Assembly: GCA_963667505.2 (NCBI GenBank)
Contig: OY763490.2
Location: forward strand, 248,001-312,000
DNA: 64,000 nt
Direction: 5' to 3'
Source of the DNA: Aldehydirespirator sp963667505
GTDB lineage: Bacteria; Actinomycetota; Acidimicrobiia; Acidimicrobiales; Aldehydirespiratoraceae
Position numbers and translations under genes: made by a program. The notes beneath the pieces are model-generated. The model did no database searches and had not been told where the DNA came from. It worked only from the letters and a program-made list of their open reading frames with translations. Shown piece after piece: positions 24,582 through 32,850 of the stretch. The number at the start of each line of letters is the position of its first letter. Position 1 is the stretch's first letter.

Positions 24582-25357
24582 GCGACGCGTCCATCGACGA
24601 GATCTGTGTGGTTGCGCTGGCCGAGGCGTTCCGGGGCGACGGCGAACTGCTGTGCCATCCGATGGGGCCGCTGCCCGTGATCGCGGGCCGGCTGGCGAGG
24701 GCGAGCTTCGAGCCTGACCTAGTGCTCACCGACACCATCGCCTATGCGGTGCTGGGCACGCCTCCGCTGGGAGCGACCGTCGGCGCGCCGGGCGCGGCTG
24801 GCGAGGCCCTGGTGGTGGAGGGGTATATGCCCTTCCGCACGGTGTTCGACCAGGCCTGGTCGGGCCGCCGTCATGTCGTGATGGGCGCCAGCCAGATGGA
24901 CCGCTTCGGCAACCAGAACTTCGCCGCCATCGGCGACTACCGGAAGCCCAGGGTCCAGCTCCTCGGCCTCCGGGGCGCGCCCGGCAACGTCATCAACCAC
25001 GCCACCAGCTACTGGATTCCCAACCAGGCGCGGGCCTTCGTCGAGAGCGTGGATGTTGTTTCGGGCCCCGGCTACGACCGGGTGGCTGCCCTGCCCGAGC
25101 CCAGCGGCCACTTCCACGAGATCCGTCGGGTGGTGACGAACCTGGCCGCTTACGACTTCGAGACCCCCGACCACACCATGCGCCTGCACTCCGTCCACCC
25201 CGGCGTCACCCTCGACCAAGTGCTCGCGGCCACACCCTTCGAGCTGACCGTGTCCGACAGCACCGCCGCCAGCCGCCTGCCCACCACCGACGAACTCCAC
25301 CTGATACGCCAAGTCATCGACCCCAACGGCCTCCGCAAGCGCGAGTTCCGGTCGTAG
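24578..25357 (+). CDS. ipdB: IpdB-like CoA-transferase-family subunit beta (steroid ring opening)
   Basis: A 259-residue partner of the upstream IpdA-like protein. Family features are G-E-L-L-C-H-P-M-G-P-L near residue 21, V-V-E-G-Y-M-P-F-R-T-V-F-D, VVMGASQMDRFGNQNFAAIG and the G-N-V-I-N-H-A-T-S-Y-W loop. Ordinary CoA-transferases carry a catalytic Glu on the beta subunit; whether it is kept here needs an alignment. The ATG overlaps the stop of mini-ORF 2. The last codons are duplicated 71 bases downstream. Confidence 0.88.
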   Translation: MSDASIDEICVVALAEAFRGDGELLCHPMGPLPVIAGRLARASFEPDLVLTDTIAYAVLGTPPLGATVGAPGAAGEALVVEGYMPFRTVFDQAWSGRRHVVMGASQMDRFGNQNFAAIGDYRKPRVQLLGLRGAPGNVINHATSYWIPNQARAFVESVDVVSGPGYDRVAALPEPSGHFHEIRRVVTNLAAYDFETPDHTMRLHSVHPGVTLDQVLAATPFELTVSDSTAASRLPTTDELHLIRQVIDPNGLRKREFRS

Positions 25358-25428
25358 AGCCTCCATCAACCTGTGCTACGCCGGGGCGCGGCCCCACCAA
25401 CATCCGCAAGCGCGAGTTCCGGTCGTAG
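25321..25428 (+). repeat. 71-bp-offset duplication of the ipdB 3' end
   Basis: The final codons and stop of ipdB (25332-25357) recur identically at 25403-25428, and the preceding CCCCAAC/CCCCACC stretch is also similar. The second copy lies outside any gene. The intervening 45 bases hold nothing recognisable. Confidence 0.85.
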
Positions 25429-25465
25429 GGTTCAGCCGCGGTGGCGGCGGAGGGCGGTGACGGCG

Positions 25466-25999
25466 ATGGGTGAGCGGCCGGTGGTGTACATGGTTTGCAC
25501 CGGTAACGCAGCCCGGTCGCCCATGGCGGCGGCCATGCTGCGAGACCTCGACCCTGAGGGACGGATCGACGTTCGCAGCGCGGGCACCCTGGTGCTGGAA
25601 GGCCACCCGCCGAGTACCCGCACTCGGTCTGCTCTGGCTCGCCACGGCCTGGTCGACCATGCGCACCGGTCTCGGCAGTTTCGGGCCGCCGACGCGGCGG
25701 AGGCCGATCTGGTGGTGGTGATGGAGCCACTGCACCTGTACTGGATGCGTCTCAATGTTCCCGAAGCGGCATCTATCGCCGGCTCGCTGCGCCGTCTGGC
25801 CCGGGACCTCGCTCCGCCGCATCGCGACTCGGGGTCGAGCGACCTCGGCCAGAGGGTCGAGGCCCTTGCGCTCCACACGCTGCGGCCGCGGCCCTGGGAG
25901 GAGGTCGTCGATCCCGGTGCCGGTGACCAGGACGACTTCGACCGATGCTCCGACGAACTTCGCCTGCTGGTGGCCGAACTGCATCGACGCTTGCTGTGA
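25466..25999 (+). CDS. Low-molecular-weight protein-tyrosine phosphatase-like protein
   Basis: About 177 residues with the phosphatase loop V-C-T-G-N-A-A-R-S near residue 10 (CX5R-S) and the D-P-G-A-G-D loop near residue 150 that supplies the general acid. The family dephosphorylates phosphotyrosine or acts in arsenate reduction; the C-T-G-N-x-x-R-S loop favours phosphatase. GGAGGG precedes. I chose ATG 25466, but GTG 25457 (three codons earlier) is possible. It overlaps azlC by GTGA at its end, so it may be co-transcribed with the exporter. Confidence 0.85.
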   Translation: MGERPVVYMVCTGNAARSPMAAAMLRDLDPEGRIDVRSAGTLVLEGHPPSTRTRSALARHGLVDHAHRSRQFRAADAAEADLVVVMEPLHLYWMRLNVPEAASIAGSLRRLARDLAPPHRDSGSSDLGQRVEALALHTLRPRPWEEVVDPGAGDQDDFDRCSDELRLLVAELHRRLL

Positions 26000-26715
26000 C
26001 GCCCCGCACGCGGCCGTACTGGCGCGACTGTCTGGTCGTCAGCCTGGCAGTCGGGGTGATCGGGGTGACCTTCGGGGTGTTCGCCGACGCGGCCGGCTTC
26101 GACCTGGCTCAGATAGTGGTGATGTCGGCGCTCGTGTTCACCGGAGCGTCGCAGTTCGCGGCGGTTGGCGTGATCGACGACGGAGGCTCCGGCGGCGCCG
26201 CCGTCGGGTCGGCCCTGCTGCTGGCCGCCCGCAACGCTCTCTACGGGCCGGTGGCGTGGCGGGCTCTTCCGGTCGCTGGGCCGGCTCGGCTGGGCGCGGC
26301 CCATTTCGTGATCGACGAGACCACGGCCATGGCCGCTGCCCAAGCCGACAGCCGGGACGCCCGGGGCGCCTTCTGGCTCACGGCCGTGACGCTTTGGCTG
26401 TGCTGGAACGGCGGCTCGGTTGCGGGCGCCCTGCTCGGAGCGATCCTGGGCGAGCCCGAGACCTTGGGCCTCGACGCAGCCTTCCCGGCGATGTTCGTCG
26501 CACTGCTGGCCCCTCACATCCGCACCGCCGCCGGAAGGACCGCGGCTTTCGTGGCGGCCGCGGTCGCCCTGGGGGCCGTGCCGGTCACTGCGTCCGGCAT
26601 CCCGATCCTGCTGGCGGTCGCCGCGCTGATCCCAGCCGTGTTCGTCCAGCGCCGCCAGCCTCCGACCGGACCAGCCGCAGACCGGCCATCCCGAGACGCG
26701 GGGAGCGCCCCATGA
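25996..26715 (+). CDS. azlC: AzlC-family branched-chain amino acid exporter, large subunit
   Basis: A 239-residue membrane protein with about seven hydrophobic segments and the AzlC signatures F-T-G-A-S-Q-F-A near residue 46, L-L-A-A-R-N-A-L-Y-G-P and the acidic H-F-V-I-D-E-T motif. With its small partner AzlD it exports branched-chain amino acids. The GTG at 25996 overlaps the phosphatase stop, and its own stop overlaps azlD (ATGA). Confidence 0.9.
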   Translation: MTPRTRPYWRDCLVVSLAVGVIGVTFGVFADAAGFDLAQIVVMSALVFTGASQFAAVGVIDDGGSGGAAVGSALLLAARNALYGPVAWRALPVAGPARLGAAHFVIDETTAMAAAQADSRDARGAFWLTAVTLWLCWNGGSVAGALLGAILGEPETLGLDAAFPAMFVALLAPHIRTAAGRTAAFVAAAVALGAVPVTASGIPILLAVAALIPAVFVQRRQPPTGPAADRPSRDAGSAP

Positions 26716-27011
26716 GCTGGCCCTTGCTCCTGCTGCTGGCCGCGGGCTCCTACGGTCTCAAAGCCCTGGGCGTGACCGCCCTGGGCAGCGTCGTCGAACG
26801 CAAGCTGGGGCCAGTGGTCTCGCTGCTGCCGGCCGCGCTGTTCTCAGCCCTCGTCGTGGTGATGACCTTCGAGGAGGCCGGCGAGTTGGTGCTCGACTCC
26901 CGCGTAGCCGGAGTAGCCGTAGGAGCAGTAGCCACTTGGCGCAAGGCACCGCTGCTCATAGTGGTGGCCGTCGCCATGGCTGTCACCGCCGGTCTGCGGG
27001 CACTGGCCTGA
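26712..27011 (+). CDS. azlD: AzlD-family branched-chain amino acid exporter, small subunit
   Basis: A 99-residue protein with three or four hydrophobic segments, typical AzlD size. The G-S-Y-G-L-K-A-L-G and L-P-A-A-L-F-S-A-L-V segments and the closing R-K-A-P-L-L-I-V-V-A-V-A helix match the family. It follows azlC with a 4-base overlap. The 237 bases after it hold no supported gene. Confidence 0.88.
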   Translation: MSWPLLLLLAAGSYGLKALGVTALGSVVERKLGPVVSLLPAALFSALVVVMTFEEAGELVLDSRVAGVAVGAVATWRKAPLLIVVAVAMAVTAGLRALA

Positions 27012-27248
27012 CACCGTGAAATGGCCGCGCAGAACGCATCGAGGCTGAACGTTCTCCACTGCAGCGCTTATGGCCCGGTGCGCCACCGGCTCGCCCCACG
27101 GGCCACGGCTGGACCCGACATTATCGAGGCCGTCGAGGCCGAGCCGCAGCCAGATGAACGGCCCGCGTGCCGGTACGAAGGCAGGCACAGAGACCCGAAT
27201 CGGATCCTGGCCTAACCGTCCGCGAGGACTTGGCCGGGGTTCGGTCGA

Positions 27249-28046
27249 TCACATGGTAAAGGAGCGGGGCCAGTCGTCGGGGCGTAGGAGGGCGTCGGTG
27301 CCGCCGTCCACATAGACCACCGATCCGCAGGCGAACCGGGCGGCGGGTGACAGCAGGAACTCGACCCAGGCCGCGAGAGCGTCGGCGTCGGGGGTCTCGG
27401 GCACAGGCACGGGGAACGCCTCCATGAGCGGGCCGTACACCTCGTCGGCCTGCCCCTTGTGCAGCAGCGGGGTGTCGACCGGGCCGGGGGCGATCACGTT
27501 GAGCCGGATGCCCTCGCCTACCCACGGTTCGGTGACTGCGGCGCGGCGGCACCAGCGGGTGACGGCCAGCTTGGCGCCTCCGTAGGCGACGGCAGGGGCG
27601 AACACCGGATCGACCTCGTCGATGATCGCTAGCGCATCGTCCTCCCGGCCGTCGAGGAAGGCGGCGATCAACTCGTCGGCCAGGTTGGGAGTGGTGGTGG
27701 ACGAGTTCGACCCGAACTGCACGACCTGGGCTGCGCCCGAAGCGGCCAGCGCCGGACGCAGACCCTCCAGCAGCGCCACCGAGCCGAAGTAGTTGACCCG
27801 AGCGATGAGCCTGCCGTCGACCGGCGGGCCGAGACCCGCAGCCGACACGAATCCGTCGAGCACGCCGCCCGCCGCGTCGGTGACGGCCGCAACCGCCGTG
27901 TCGCGGCCCTCGGCCGTCCCCAAGTCGGCGATGACCTCGGCGTCGCGCAGGTCGATGCCGATGCCCCGGTGCCCGGCGGCCTCCAGTCTGTGCCGGGTGG
28001 CTGCGCCCATGCCCGAGGCCGAGCCGCTGATCGCGTAGATGCCCAT
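27249..28046 (-). CDS. Short-chain dehydrogenase, 3-alpha-hydroxysteroid dehydrogenase-like
   Basis: A 265-residue SDR with an unusual cofactor loop S-G-S-A-S-G-M-G near residue 7 and Y-G-G-A-K-L-A-V near residue 160. A long insertion (about residues 124-155: N-L-A-D-E-L-I-A-A-F-L-D...) sits between the catalytic Ser region and the Tyr, as in 3-alpha-hydroxysteroid dehydrogenases of the HsdA type. The SDR at 34269 has a similar insertion, so these two form a subfamily here. The steroid assignment rests on that resemblance only. Confidence 0.82.
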   Translation of the reverse strand: MGIYAISGSASGMGAATRHRLEAAGHRGIGIDLRDAEVIADLGTAEGRDTAVAAVTDAAGGVLDGFVSAAGLGPPVDGRLIARVNYFGSVALLEGLRPALAASGAAQVVQFGSNSSTTTPNLADELIAAFLDGREDDALAIIDEVDPVFAPAVAYGGAKLAVTRWCRRAAVTEPWVGEGIRLNVIAPGPVDTPLLHKGQADEVYGPLMEAFPVPVPETPDADALAAWVEFLLSPAARFACGSVVYVDGGTDALLRPDDWPRSFTM

Positions 28047-28074
28047 TTCCCCATCTTGGCCTAGGAGGCCTCGG

Positions 28075-28180
28075 GTGTCGCGACCGGGCGGGCTCGTTCT
28101 GACCCAACGCCCGCTGGATGTCTCGACCGGGCGGGCACGGGATCGTTCTGACCCAACGGGCGCCGGGTGTCGCGACCGGG
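28075..28180. repeat. Imperfect 43-49 bp direct repeats upstream of the MDMPI gene
   Basis: GTGTCGCGACCGGG starts at 28075 and 28167, with a variant (ATGTCTCGACCGGG) at 28118. Between them TCGTTCTGACCCAACG also occurs twice. The repeats fill the gap between the divergent SDR and the MDMPI-type gene and contain the palindrome TCGCGA. Purpose unknown; they could bind a regulator. Confidence 0.75.
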
Positions 28181-28205
28181 TGATCGGACGGCCAGACTGG
28201 GGGGT

Positions 28206-28937
28206 ATGGACAGAGACGGGATTGTCAACCAGATCGAACTGGACGGGCGGCGCCTGATAGAGGTGGCCCGTGCGGACCTAGACGCGGCGGTGCCTACCTG
28301 CGGCGACTGGACGCTGCGCGACCTGGCCGGACACATGGGATGGGTCCACAGCCTGGTCGGCACCTACGTCGCCAGCCGGGCCACTGAGCCACTGGCCCGC
28401 GAGCAGATGCCGCGGGCGCCCAAGGACGACTCGGCCGTGGACTTCGCAGCGGCGGCGCTGGACCGGCTCGTGGGGGCCTTGGCCGGGATCGAGCCCGACA
28501 CGCCGGTGTGGAACTGGTCGCCCCGGCCCGACGCCGGCTTCTACTTCCGCCGGATGCTGCACGAGACCAGCGTCCACCGCTGGGACGCCGAGAACGCGGT
28601 GGGCGCCACCGGCCCGGTCGACGGCGAGCACGGCCGCGACGGCGTCGACGAGTTCTTTGAGTTCGTTCTGCCCAACGCCCAGCAGCGCAAACGGCGCGAC
28701 CTGCCGAGGGGCAGCCTGCACCTGCACCGCACCGACGGCGAGGGCGAGTGGATCGTCAGAGCCGACGGCGACGACATCGTGTGGGAGCGCGCCCACGTCA
28801 AAGGCGACGCCGCGGTGCGGGGACCGGGCGGGGCGTTGTTCCTGGCCCTGTGGAACCGCGTGCCGCTCGACGACGAATCGCTGTCCGTGGTGGGAGACGA
28901 GGCCACCGCTCAGGCGTGGGCAGCGCTCGCCCCGTGA
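28206..28937 (+). CDS. Maleylpyruvate isomerase/mycothiol-dependent family protein (DinB-like)
   Basis: A 243-residue protein of the actinobacterial MDMPI family. The N-terminal four-helix domain has the metal ligands expected: His in L-R-D-L-A-G-H-M-G-W-V-H near residue 45 and H-E-T-S-V-H-R-W-D-A-E near residue 120. The C-terminal MDMPI_C domain follows. The family uses mycothiol or other thiols for isomerisation or transfer; substrate unknown. It is followed by two genes that each overlap by GTGA, so the three form an operon. Confidence 0.83.
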   Translation: MDRDGIVNQIELDGRRLIEVARADLDAAVPTCGDWTLRDLAGHMGWVHSLVGTYVASRATEPLAREQMPRAPKDDSAVDFAAAALDRLVGALAGIEPDTPVWNWSPRPDAGFYFRRMLHETSVHRWDAENAVGATGPVDGEHGRDGVDEFFEFVLPNAQQRKRRDLPRGSLHLHRTDGEGEWIVRADGDDIVWERAHVKGDAAVRGPGGALFLALWNRVPLDDESLSVVGDEATAQAWAALAP

Positions 28938-29773
28938 ACACATCCTCCGGCGCCGACTCGCGCGTCCCGGACGAAACGGTACGGGTGTCTGCGGGGTCGG
29001 GCCCGGCGTGCGACGAAGCGGCAGGAGTGCCTGACAGCCCCGGCGCGGACTCGGACGGAGCGGGCTTCGCCGCGGCGCAGTCCCGTCGAGTCGCATGGAG
29101 CGGGGGCCAGCTGGACCAGCTCATGCCGGTCGTGCTGTTCCTGGTGTTCTACAACCTCGAATTCGCCCAGGTCGCCGGCCTCAACAACATCGAAGTGGCC
29201 GTGATCGCGGCCACGGCCTGGTCGGTCAAGGCGGCCTGCAGCCGGGTCCGCCGGGGGCTGCCGATCGGGAAATGGCTGCCGGTCATCACCGGATACCTGA
29301 TCGTGCGGGCCGCAGTCAGCATCGCCGTGGAACGCGACCTGGTCGACTTCGGCGTCAGCACCGAGGCCGTCTACTTCGGCATAGGCATCGGCACGAAGCT
29401 TCTGGTCGGTCTGGCGGCCGCGGCCACGATCCTCGTCGGCAGACCCTTCGCGCTGTGGCTTGTGCGCTTCATCCCCGACCTCCCTGAGGGCCTCCGAGAT
29501 GACCGGCGGTTCATGGCCACAATGCGGAATGTCACCTGGGTCATCGCCTTCTACGAGATCGGCTCGTCGGTGTGGGACATCTGGCTGTACAACAATTCGG
29601 GCGTGAGCTCCTTCTTGATCATCCGCTACCTCGGCAACTATGTCGTCTCGTTCCTGCTGATCTTCGCCACGCTGGTGTACGTGGACCGCCGATTCTCCAA
29701 GATCGACGGCTGCCCGAGCCTGGTCGAGTTCATCAGTCGGGCCACCAAGCGCCGGGCACCGGGCCCATCGTGA
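28934..29773 (+). CDS. Multi-pass membrane protein (DUF3159/VC0807-like)
   Basis: A 279-residue protein. The first 55 residues are Ser/Gly/Asp-rich and probably disordered. Then about six hydrophobic segments follow, with conserved-looking W-S-V-K-A-A and R-V-R-R-G between the second and third. The layout resembles VC0807/DUF3159 membrane proteins of unknown function; I hold that loosely. The GTG overlaps the MDMPI gene stop and its own stop overlaps the next SDR. Confidence 0.6.
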   Translation: MNTSSGADSRVPDETVRVSAGSGPACDEAAGVPDSPGADSDGAGFAAAQSRRVAWSGGQLDQLMPVVLFLVFYNLEFAQVAGLNNIEVAVIAATAWSVKAACSRVRRGLPIGKWLPVITGYLIVRAAVSIAVERDLVDFGVSTEAVYFGIGIGTKLLVGLAAAATILVGRPFALWLVRFIPDLPEGLRDDRRFMATMRNVTWVIAFYEIGSSVWDIWLYNNSGVSSFLIIRYLGNYVVSFLLIFATLVYVDRRFSKIDGCPSLVEFISRATKRRAPGPS

Positions 29774-30621
29774 CTGAGGACGCCGCGCCGCGGCTCGCCC
29801 TGCGAGGCAAGTCGGTGCTCGTCACCGGCGGCGGCACCGGAATCGGACGGGCATGCGCGGCCCGGCTGGCCGCCGAGGGCGCCGCCGTGACCGTATGCGG
29901 CCGCACCGAGGCGCGGCTGGCTGACGCGGCGGCCAGCATCGAGCGCGGCAACGGGGGCTCGGTGTCCTACGAGGTCGCCGATGTGACCTCTGAGGACGAC
30001 ATGGCCCGCGTGGCGCAGGCCGCGGCCAACGCCGAGGGGCGTCTGCACGGGGTGGTGGCCAACGCGGGCGGCGGCGGGAGGATGGCGCCCTACCACCTGC
30101 TCGACACCGCTGACTTCCAGCGGGTCCTGAACCTCAACGTTGTCGGCACGATGCTCACCATCAAGCACACGGTGGAGCGGCTGGTCGCCGCGGGCGGCGC
30201 CTCCTTCGTAGCGATGTCGTCGCTGGCTGGCGCGGTGACCCATCCGTACTTCGGGGCCTATACCGCGGGCAAGGCCGGCATCGAGGCGATGATCCGCAAC
30301 GCGGCCGACGAGTTCGGCCCGGCCCGGGTGCGCTTCAACGCGGTGCGTCCCGGGTTCATCGCCACCGAGATCATGGAGGCCATCCCCCGCGACTCCGCGG
30401 TGTACGCCAGCTACGTCGACAACACGCCGTTGGGCGGCGTGGGCCGACCTTCCGATGTGGCCGCGCTGGTGAGGTTCCTGATCTCCGACGAGTCCCGTTG
30501 GATCACCGGCACGGTCATCAACGTCGACGGAGGCCACGGTCTGCGCCGGGGCCCCGACTTCGGGTCGTTCCTTCCCTACGACGACGACGTGAAGTCGGGT
30601 CGGGCCCGGCCAGATACCTGA
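29770..30621 (+). CDS. Short-chain dehydrogenase/reductase (SDR)
   Basis: A 283-residue classical SDR: TGGGTGIG near residue 20, a G-R-T after the second strand that suggests NADPH preference, V-A-N-A-G-G, catalytic Ser in M-S-S-L-A-G and Y-T-A-G-K near residue 162, then R-P-G-F-I. The C-terminus (P-D-F-G-S-F-L-P-Y-D-D-D) is longer than average. It ends the three-gene run with the MDMPI-type and membrane proteins and is convergent with the helicase. Confidence 0.87.
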   Translation: MTEDAAPRLALRGKSVLVTGGGTGIGRACAARLAAEGAAVTVCGRTEARLADAAASIERGNGGSVSYEVADVTSEDDMARVAQAAANAEGRLHGVVANAGGGGRMAPYHLLDTADFQRVLNLNVVGTMLTIKHTVERLVAAGGASFVAMSSLAGAVTHPYFGAYTAGKAGIEAMIRNAADEFGPARVRFNAVRPGFIATEIMEAIPRDSAVYASYVDNTPLGGVGRPSDVAALVRFLISDESRWITGTVINVDGGHGLRRGPDFGSFLPYDDDVKSGRARPDT

Positions 30622-30639
30622 GTAAGCCGAGGCTCTCGG

Positions 30640-32742
30640 TCACAGCGCTCGGAGGCGCTCCCACTCGTCGAGGAGGCTGGAGTCGACCTCGCGCACCAAG
30701 GCCCCGAGCCAGTCGACGACCTCCTCGAGGCGGTCGTTTAGCGCTGAGGCGGGCACGGTCTGCACCAGCGCCTTGTAGCAGTCGGTCAGATACCGCAGCA
30801 CCAGGCCCTCGGAGCGCTTGAGCCCGTAGCGCGAGACGTATTGGTTGAAGGTGTCGGCGTGCTCCACCATGTCGCGCACCACCGACTTGGGGCTCGTGCG
30901 CAGGTGCCCGACCCACGGGTGGTGGCGGGCGAACACGTCGAACGCGGGCTCGATGAACTCCGCCTCAGGCTTGGGCCAGGTCACCTCGGCCAGCCGCTCC
31001 ATGCGCTCTTCGTATTCCACGCCCTCGGCCTTCATCTCGGCCATCAGCTCGTCCCGGGCCTTGTCGCGCTGGGCCAGCAGCACCGCCATCGGGTCCTCCA
31101 GCACCGACTCGGTCACGCTCAGCGCCTGCAGGTGATAGTCGGGCGCTTCGGGGTCGAGCACCTCCACCGCCTCTACCACGAACAGCCCCAGCGGCTGGTT
31201 GAGCCGGAACTCGTCCTGCAGGTCGAGGTTCACCCTCACCGGGCGGCCCGACTCGCCGGGCTCGTCCAGCACTTCCACGATCTCGGCGTCGATCAGCGAC
31301 CGGAACACGCCCACCGCCTTGCGGATGTGGCGGCGCTGCCGGGGGCGAGGCTCGTGGTTGTCGACCAGCAGGCGCTTCATCGCCGCGCATCCGTCGCCGG
31401 GACGGTCCAAGACGTTGAGCATCATCGAGTGGGTCACGTCGAAGCTCGACTCCAGCGTCTCGGGGGTGCCGTCCCACAGCCGGGCCAGCGTCTTGTCGTC
31501 GTAGTGGGCGTAGCCCCGCTCGGGCGGCTTCTTGCGGACCAGTTTGCGCAGCTTCTTCGGGTCGCCCGCGGCCCGCATCTCGACCCGCTTGTTCTCCACC
31601 GCGTGCTGGGGGGCCTGCACCCACACGCTGCCGGACGTGTCGAAGCCCCGGCGCCCGGCCCGGCCCGCGATCTGCTGGAAGTCGCGCACTGACAGCACCC
31701 GGGTGCGCCGGCCGTCGTACTTGTAGAGCTGGGTGAACAGCACCGTGCGGATGGGCACGTTCACGCCCACGCCGAGGGTGTCGGTGCCGCAGATCAGCTT
31801 CAGATGGCCCTGCTGGGCCAGCTTCTCGACCAGCAGCCGGTACTTGGGCAGCATCCCGGCGTGGTGCACGCCGATTCCGGCCAGCACGAAGCGGCGCAGG
31901 TCCTTGCCGATGGGCGTGTCGAAACGGAACCCGCCCACGGCCTCCTTCACGGCCTCCTTCTCATCGGGGCCGAGAACCTTGAGGCTGGTGAGGCTCTGGG
32001 CCCTCGCGGTGGCCTCCTTCTGAGTGAAGTGCACGATGTAGACCGGCGCCCGGCCGCTGGAGAGCAACTGCTCGATGGAAACGTGCAGCGGCGTCTCCCG
32101 GTACTCCACGTCGAGCGGCACCGGGCGCTCGGCCGAAGCCACCAGGGCGGTGGCGCGTCCGGTGCGGGCCGTGAGATCCTGGCGCAGGGCCGTGGTGTCG
32201 CCCAGGGTGGCCGACATGAGCAGGAACCGGGCCCGCGGCAGCTCCAGCAGCGGCACCTGCCAGGCCCAGCCCCGGTCGCGGTCGCCGTAGTAGTGGAACT
32301 CGTCCATCACCACCAGGTCGGCCGGGGTGTCCGGGCCGGACCGCAGCGCCCGCTGGGCCAGTATCTCGGCGGTGCAGGCGATGATCGGTGCGGCACCGTT
32401 GACGGAGGCGTCGCCGGTGACCATCCCCACGTCGGCGGGGCCGAACGCCGCGGTCAGCTCGAAGAACTTCTCGCTGACCAGGGCCTTGATCGGCGCCGTG
32501 TACACCGCCCGACGCCCCTGGGCCAGCATGGCGAACGCACCGGCCACCGCCACCAGCGACTTGCCCGACCCGGTGGGCGTGGCCAGCACCACGTTCTCGC
32601 CAGCCAGCAACCGCAGCACCGCCTCCTCCTGGTGCGGGTACAGCTCTAGATCGGCCGCGAGCGACCATTCGATGAAGGCGTCGAGGAGTTCGTCGACGCC
32701 TGGCGTGTCGGGCAGGTAGTCGCCTAGCGCGGGCAGGACCAT
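30640..32742 (-). CDS. Superfamily 2 DEAD/DEAH-box helicase with DUF3516 C-terminus
   Basis: A 700-residue helicase with motif I TPTGSGKS near residue 55, motif Ia A-P-I-K-A-L, motif II D-E-F-H, motif III S-A-T-L and motif VI Q-I-A-G-R-A-G-R-R-G near residue 375, the Ski2-like pattern. The C-terminal 300 residues match the actinobacterial DUF3516 domain, so this is probably an RNA helicase, though its role is not established. The length is near the short end for the family. TAGCCT lies 9 bases before the ATG. It is convergent with the SDR on its right-hand coding end. Confidence 0.88.
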   Translation of the reverse strand: MVLPALGDYLPDTPGVDELLDAFIEWSLAADLELYPHQEEAVLRLLAGENVVLATPTGSGKSLVAVAGAFAMLAQGRRAVYTAPIKALVSEKFFELTAAFGPADVGMVTGDASVNGAAPIIACTAEILAQRALRSGPDTPADLVVMDEFHYYGDRDRGWAWQVPLLELPRARFLLMSATLGDTTALRQDLTARTGRATALVASAERPVPLDVEYRETPLHVSIEQLLSSGRAPVYIVHFTQKEATARAQSLTSLKVLGPDEKEAVKEAVGGFRFDTPIGKDLRRFVLAGIGVHHAGMLPKYRLLVEKLAQQGHLKLICGTDTLGVGVNVPIRTVLFTQLYKYDGRRTRVLSVRDFQQIAGRAGRRGFDTSGSVWVQAPQHAVENKRVEMRAAGDPKKLRKLVRKKPPERGYAHYDDKTLARLWDGTPETLESSFDVTHSMMLNVLDRPGDGCAAMKRLLVDNHEPRPRQRRHIRKAVGVFRSLIDAEIVEVLDEPGESGRPVRVNLDLQDEFRLNQPLGLFVVEAVEVLDPEAPDYHLQALSVTESVLEDPMAVLLAQRDKARDELMAEMKAEGVEYEERMERLAEVTWPKPEAEFIEPAFDVFARHHPWVGHLRTSPKSVVRDMVEHADTFNQYVSRYGLKRSEGLVLRYLTDCYKALVQTVPASALNDRLEEVVDWLGALVREVDSSLLDEWERLRAL

Positions 32743-32837
32743 GGGGGCCGCAGGCTAGGCAGCGGAAGCGACCGGAGAGGCTGTGGCAGGGATTCAAGGT
32801 CGCGCGGGGCCATGCGGTTCGCAGGCTAGGTCGGGGT

Positions 32838-32843
32838 TAGCGT
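32838..32843 (+). promoter_or_regulatory. Candidate -10 box of the MFS gene
   Basis: TAGCGT ends 7 bases before the ATG at 32851. There is no Shine-Dalgarno, which fits a leaderless transcript. Confidence 0.5.
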
Positions 32844-32850
32844 TGCGCTG

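Larger units (their letters stand above)
24347..24590 (+). repeat. 77-bp tandem unit, three copies, linking ipdA to ipdB
   Basis: GAGCGG...GGAGCGAAACA followed by an NTGAG start/stop motif occurs three times. The NTG codons are at 24424, 24501 and 24578, exactly 77 bases apart. The first copy is the tail of ipdA and the last runs into the ipdB start. Conservation is strongest in the 40 bases before each NTGAG. Confidence 0.9.

Noticed and set aside
27021..27215. 64-codon plus-strand ORF after azlD
   Set aside because: No homology or ribosome site; it contains H-R-L-A-P-R-A-T-type low-complexity. I treat 27012-27248 as non-coding with nothing recognised.
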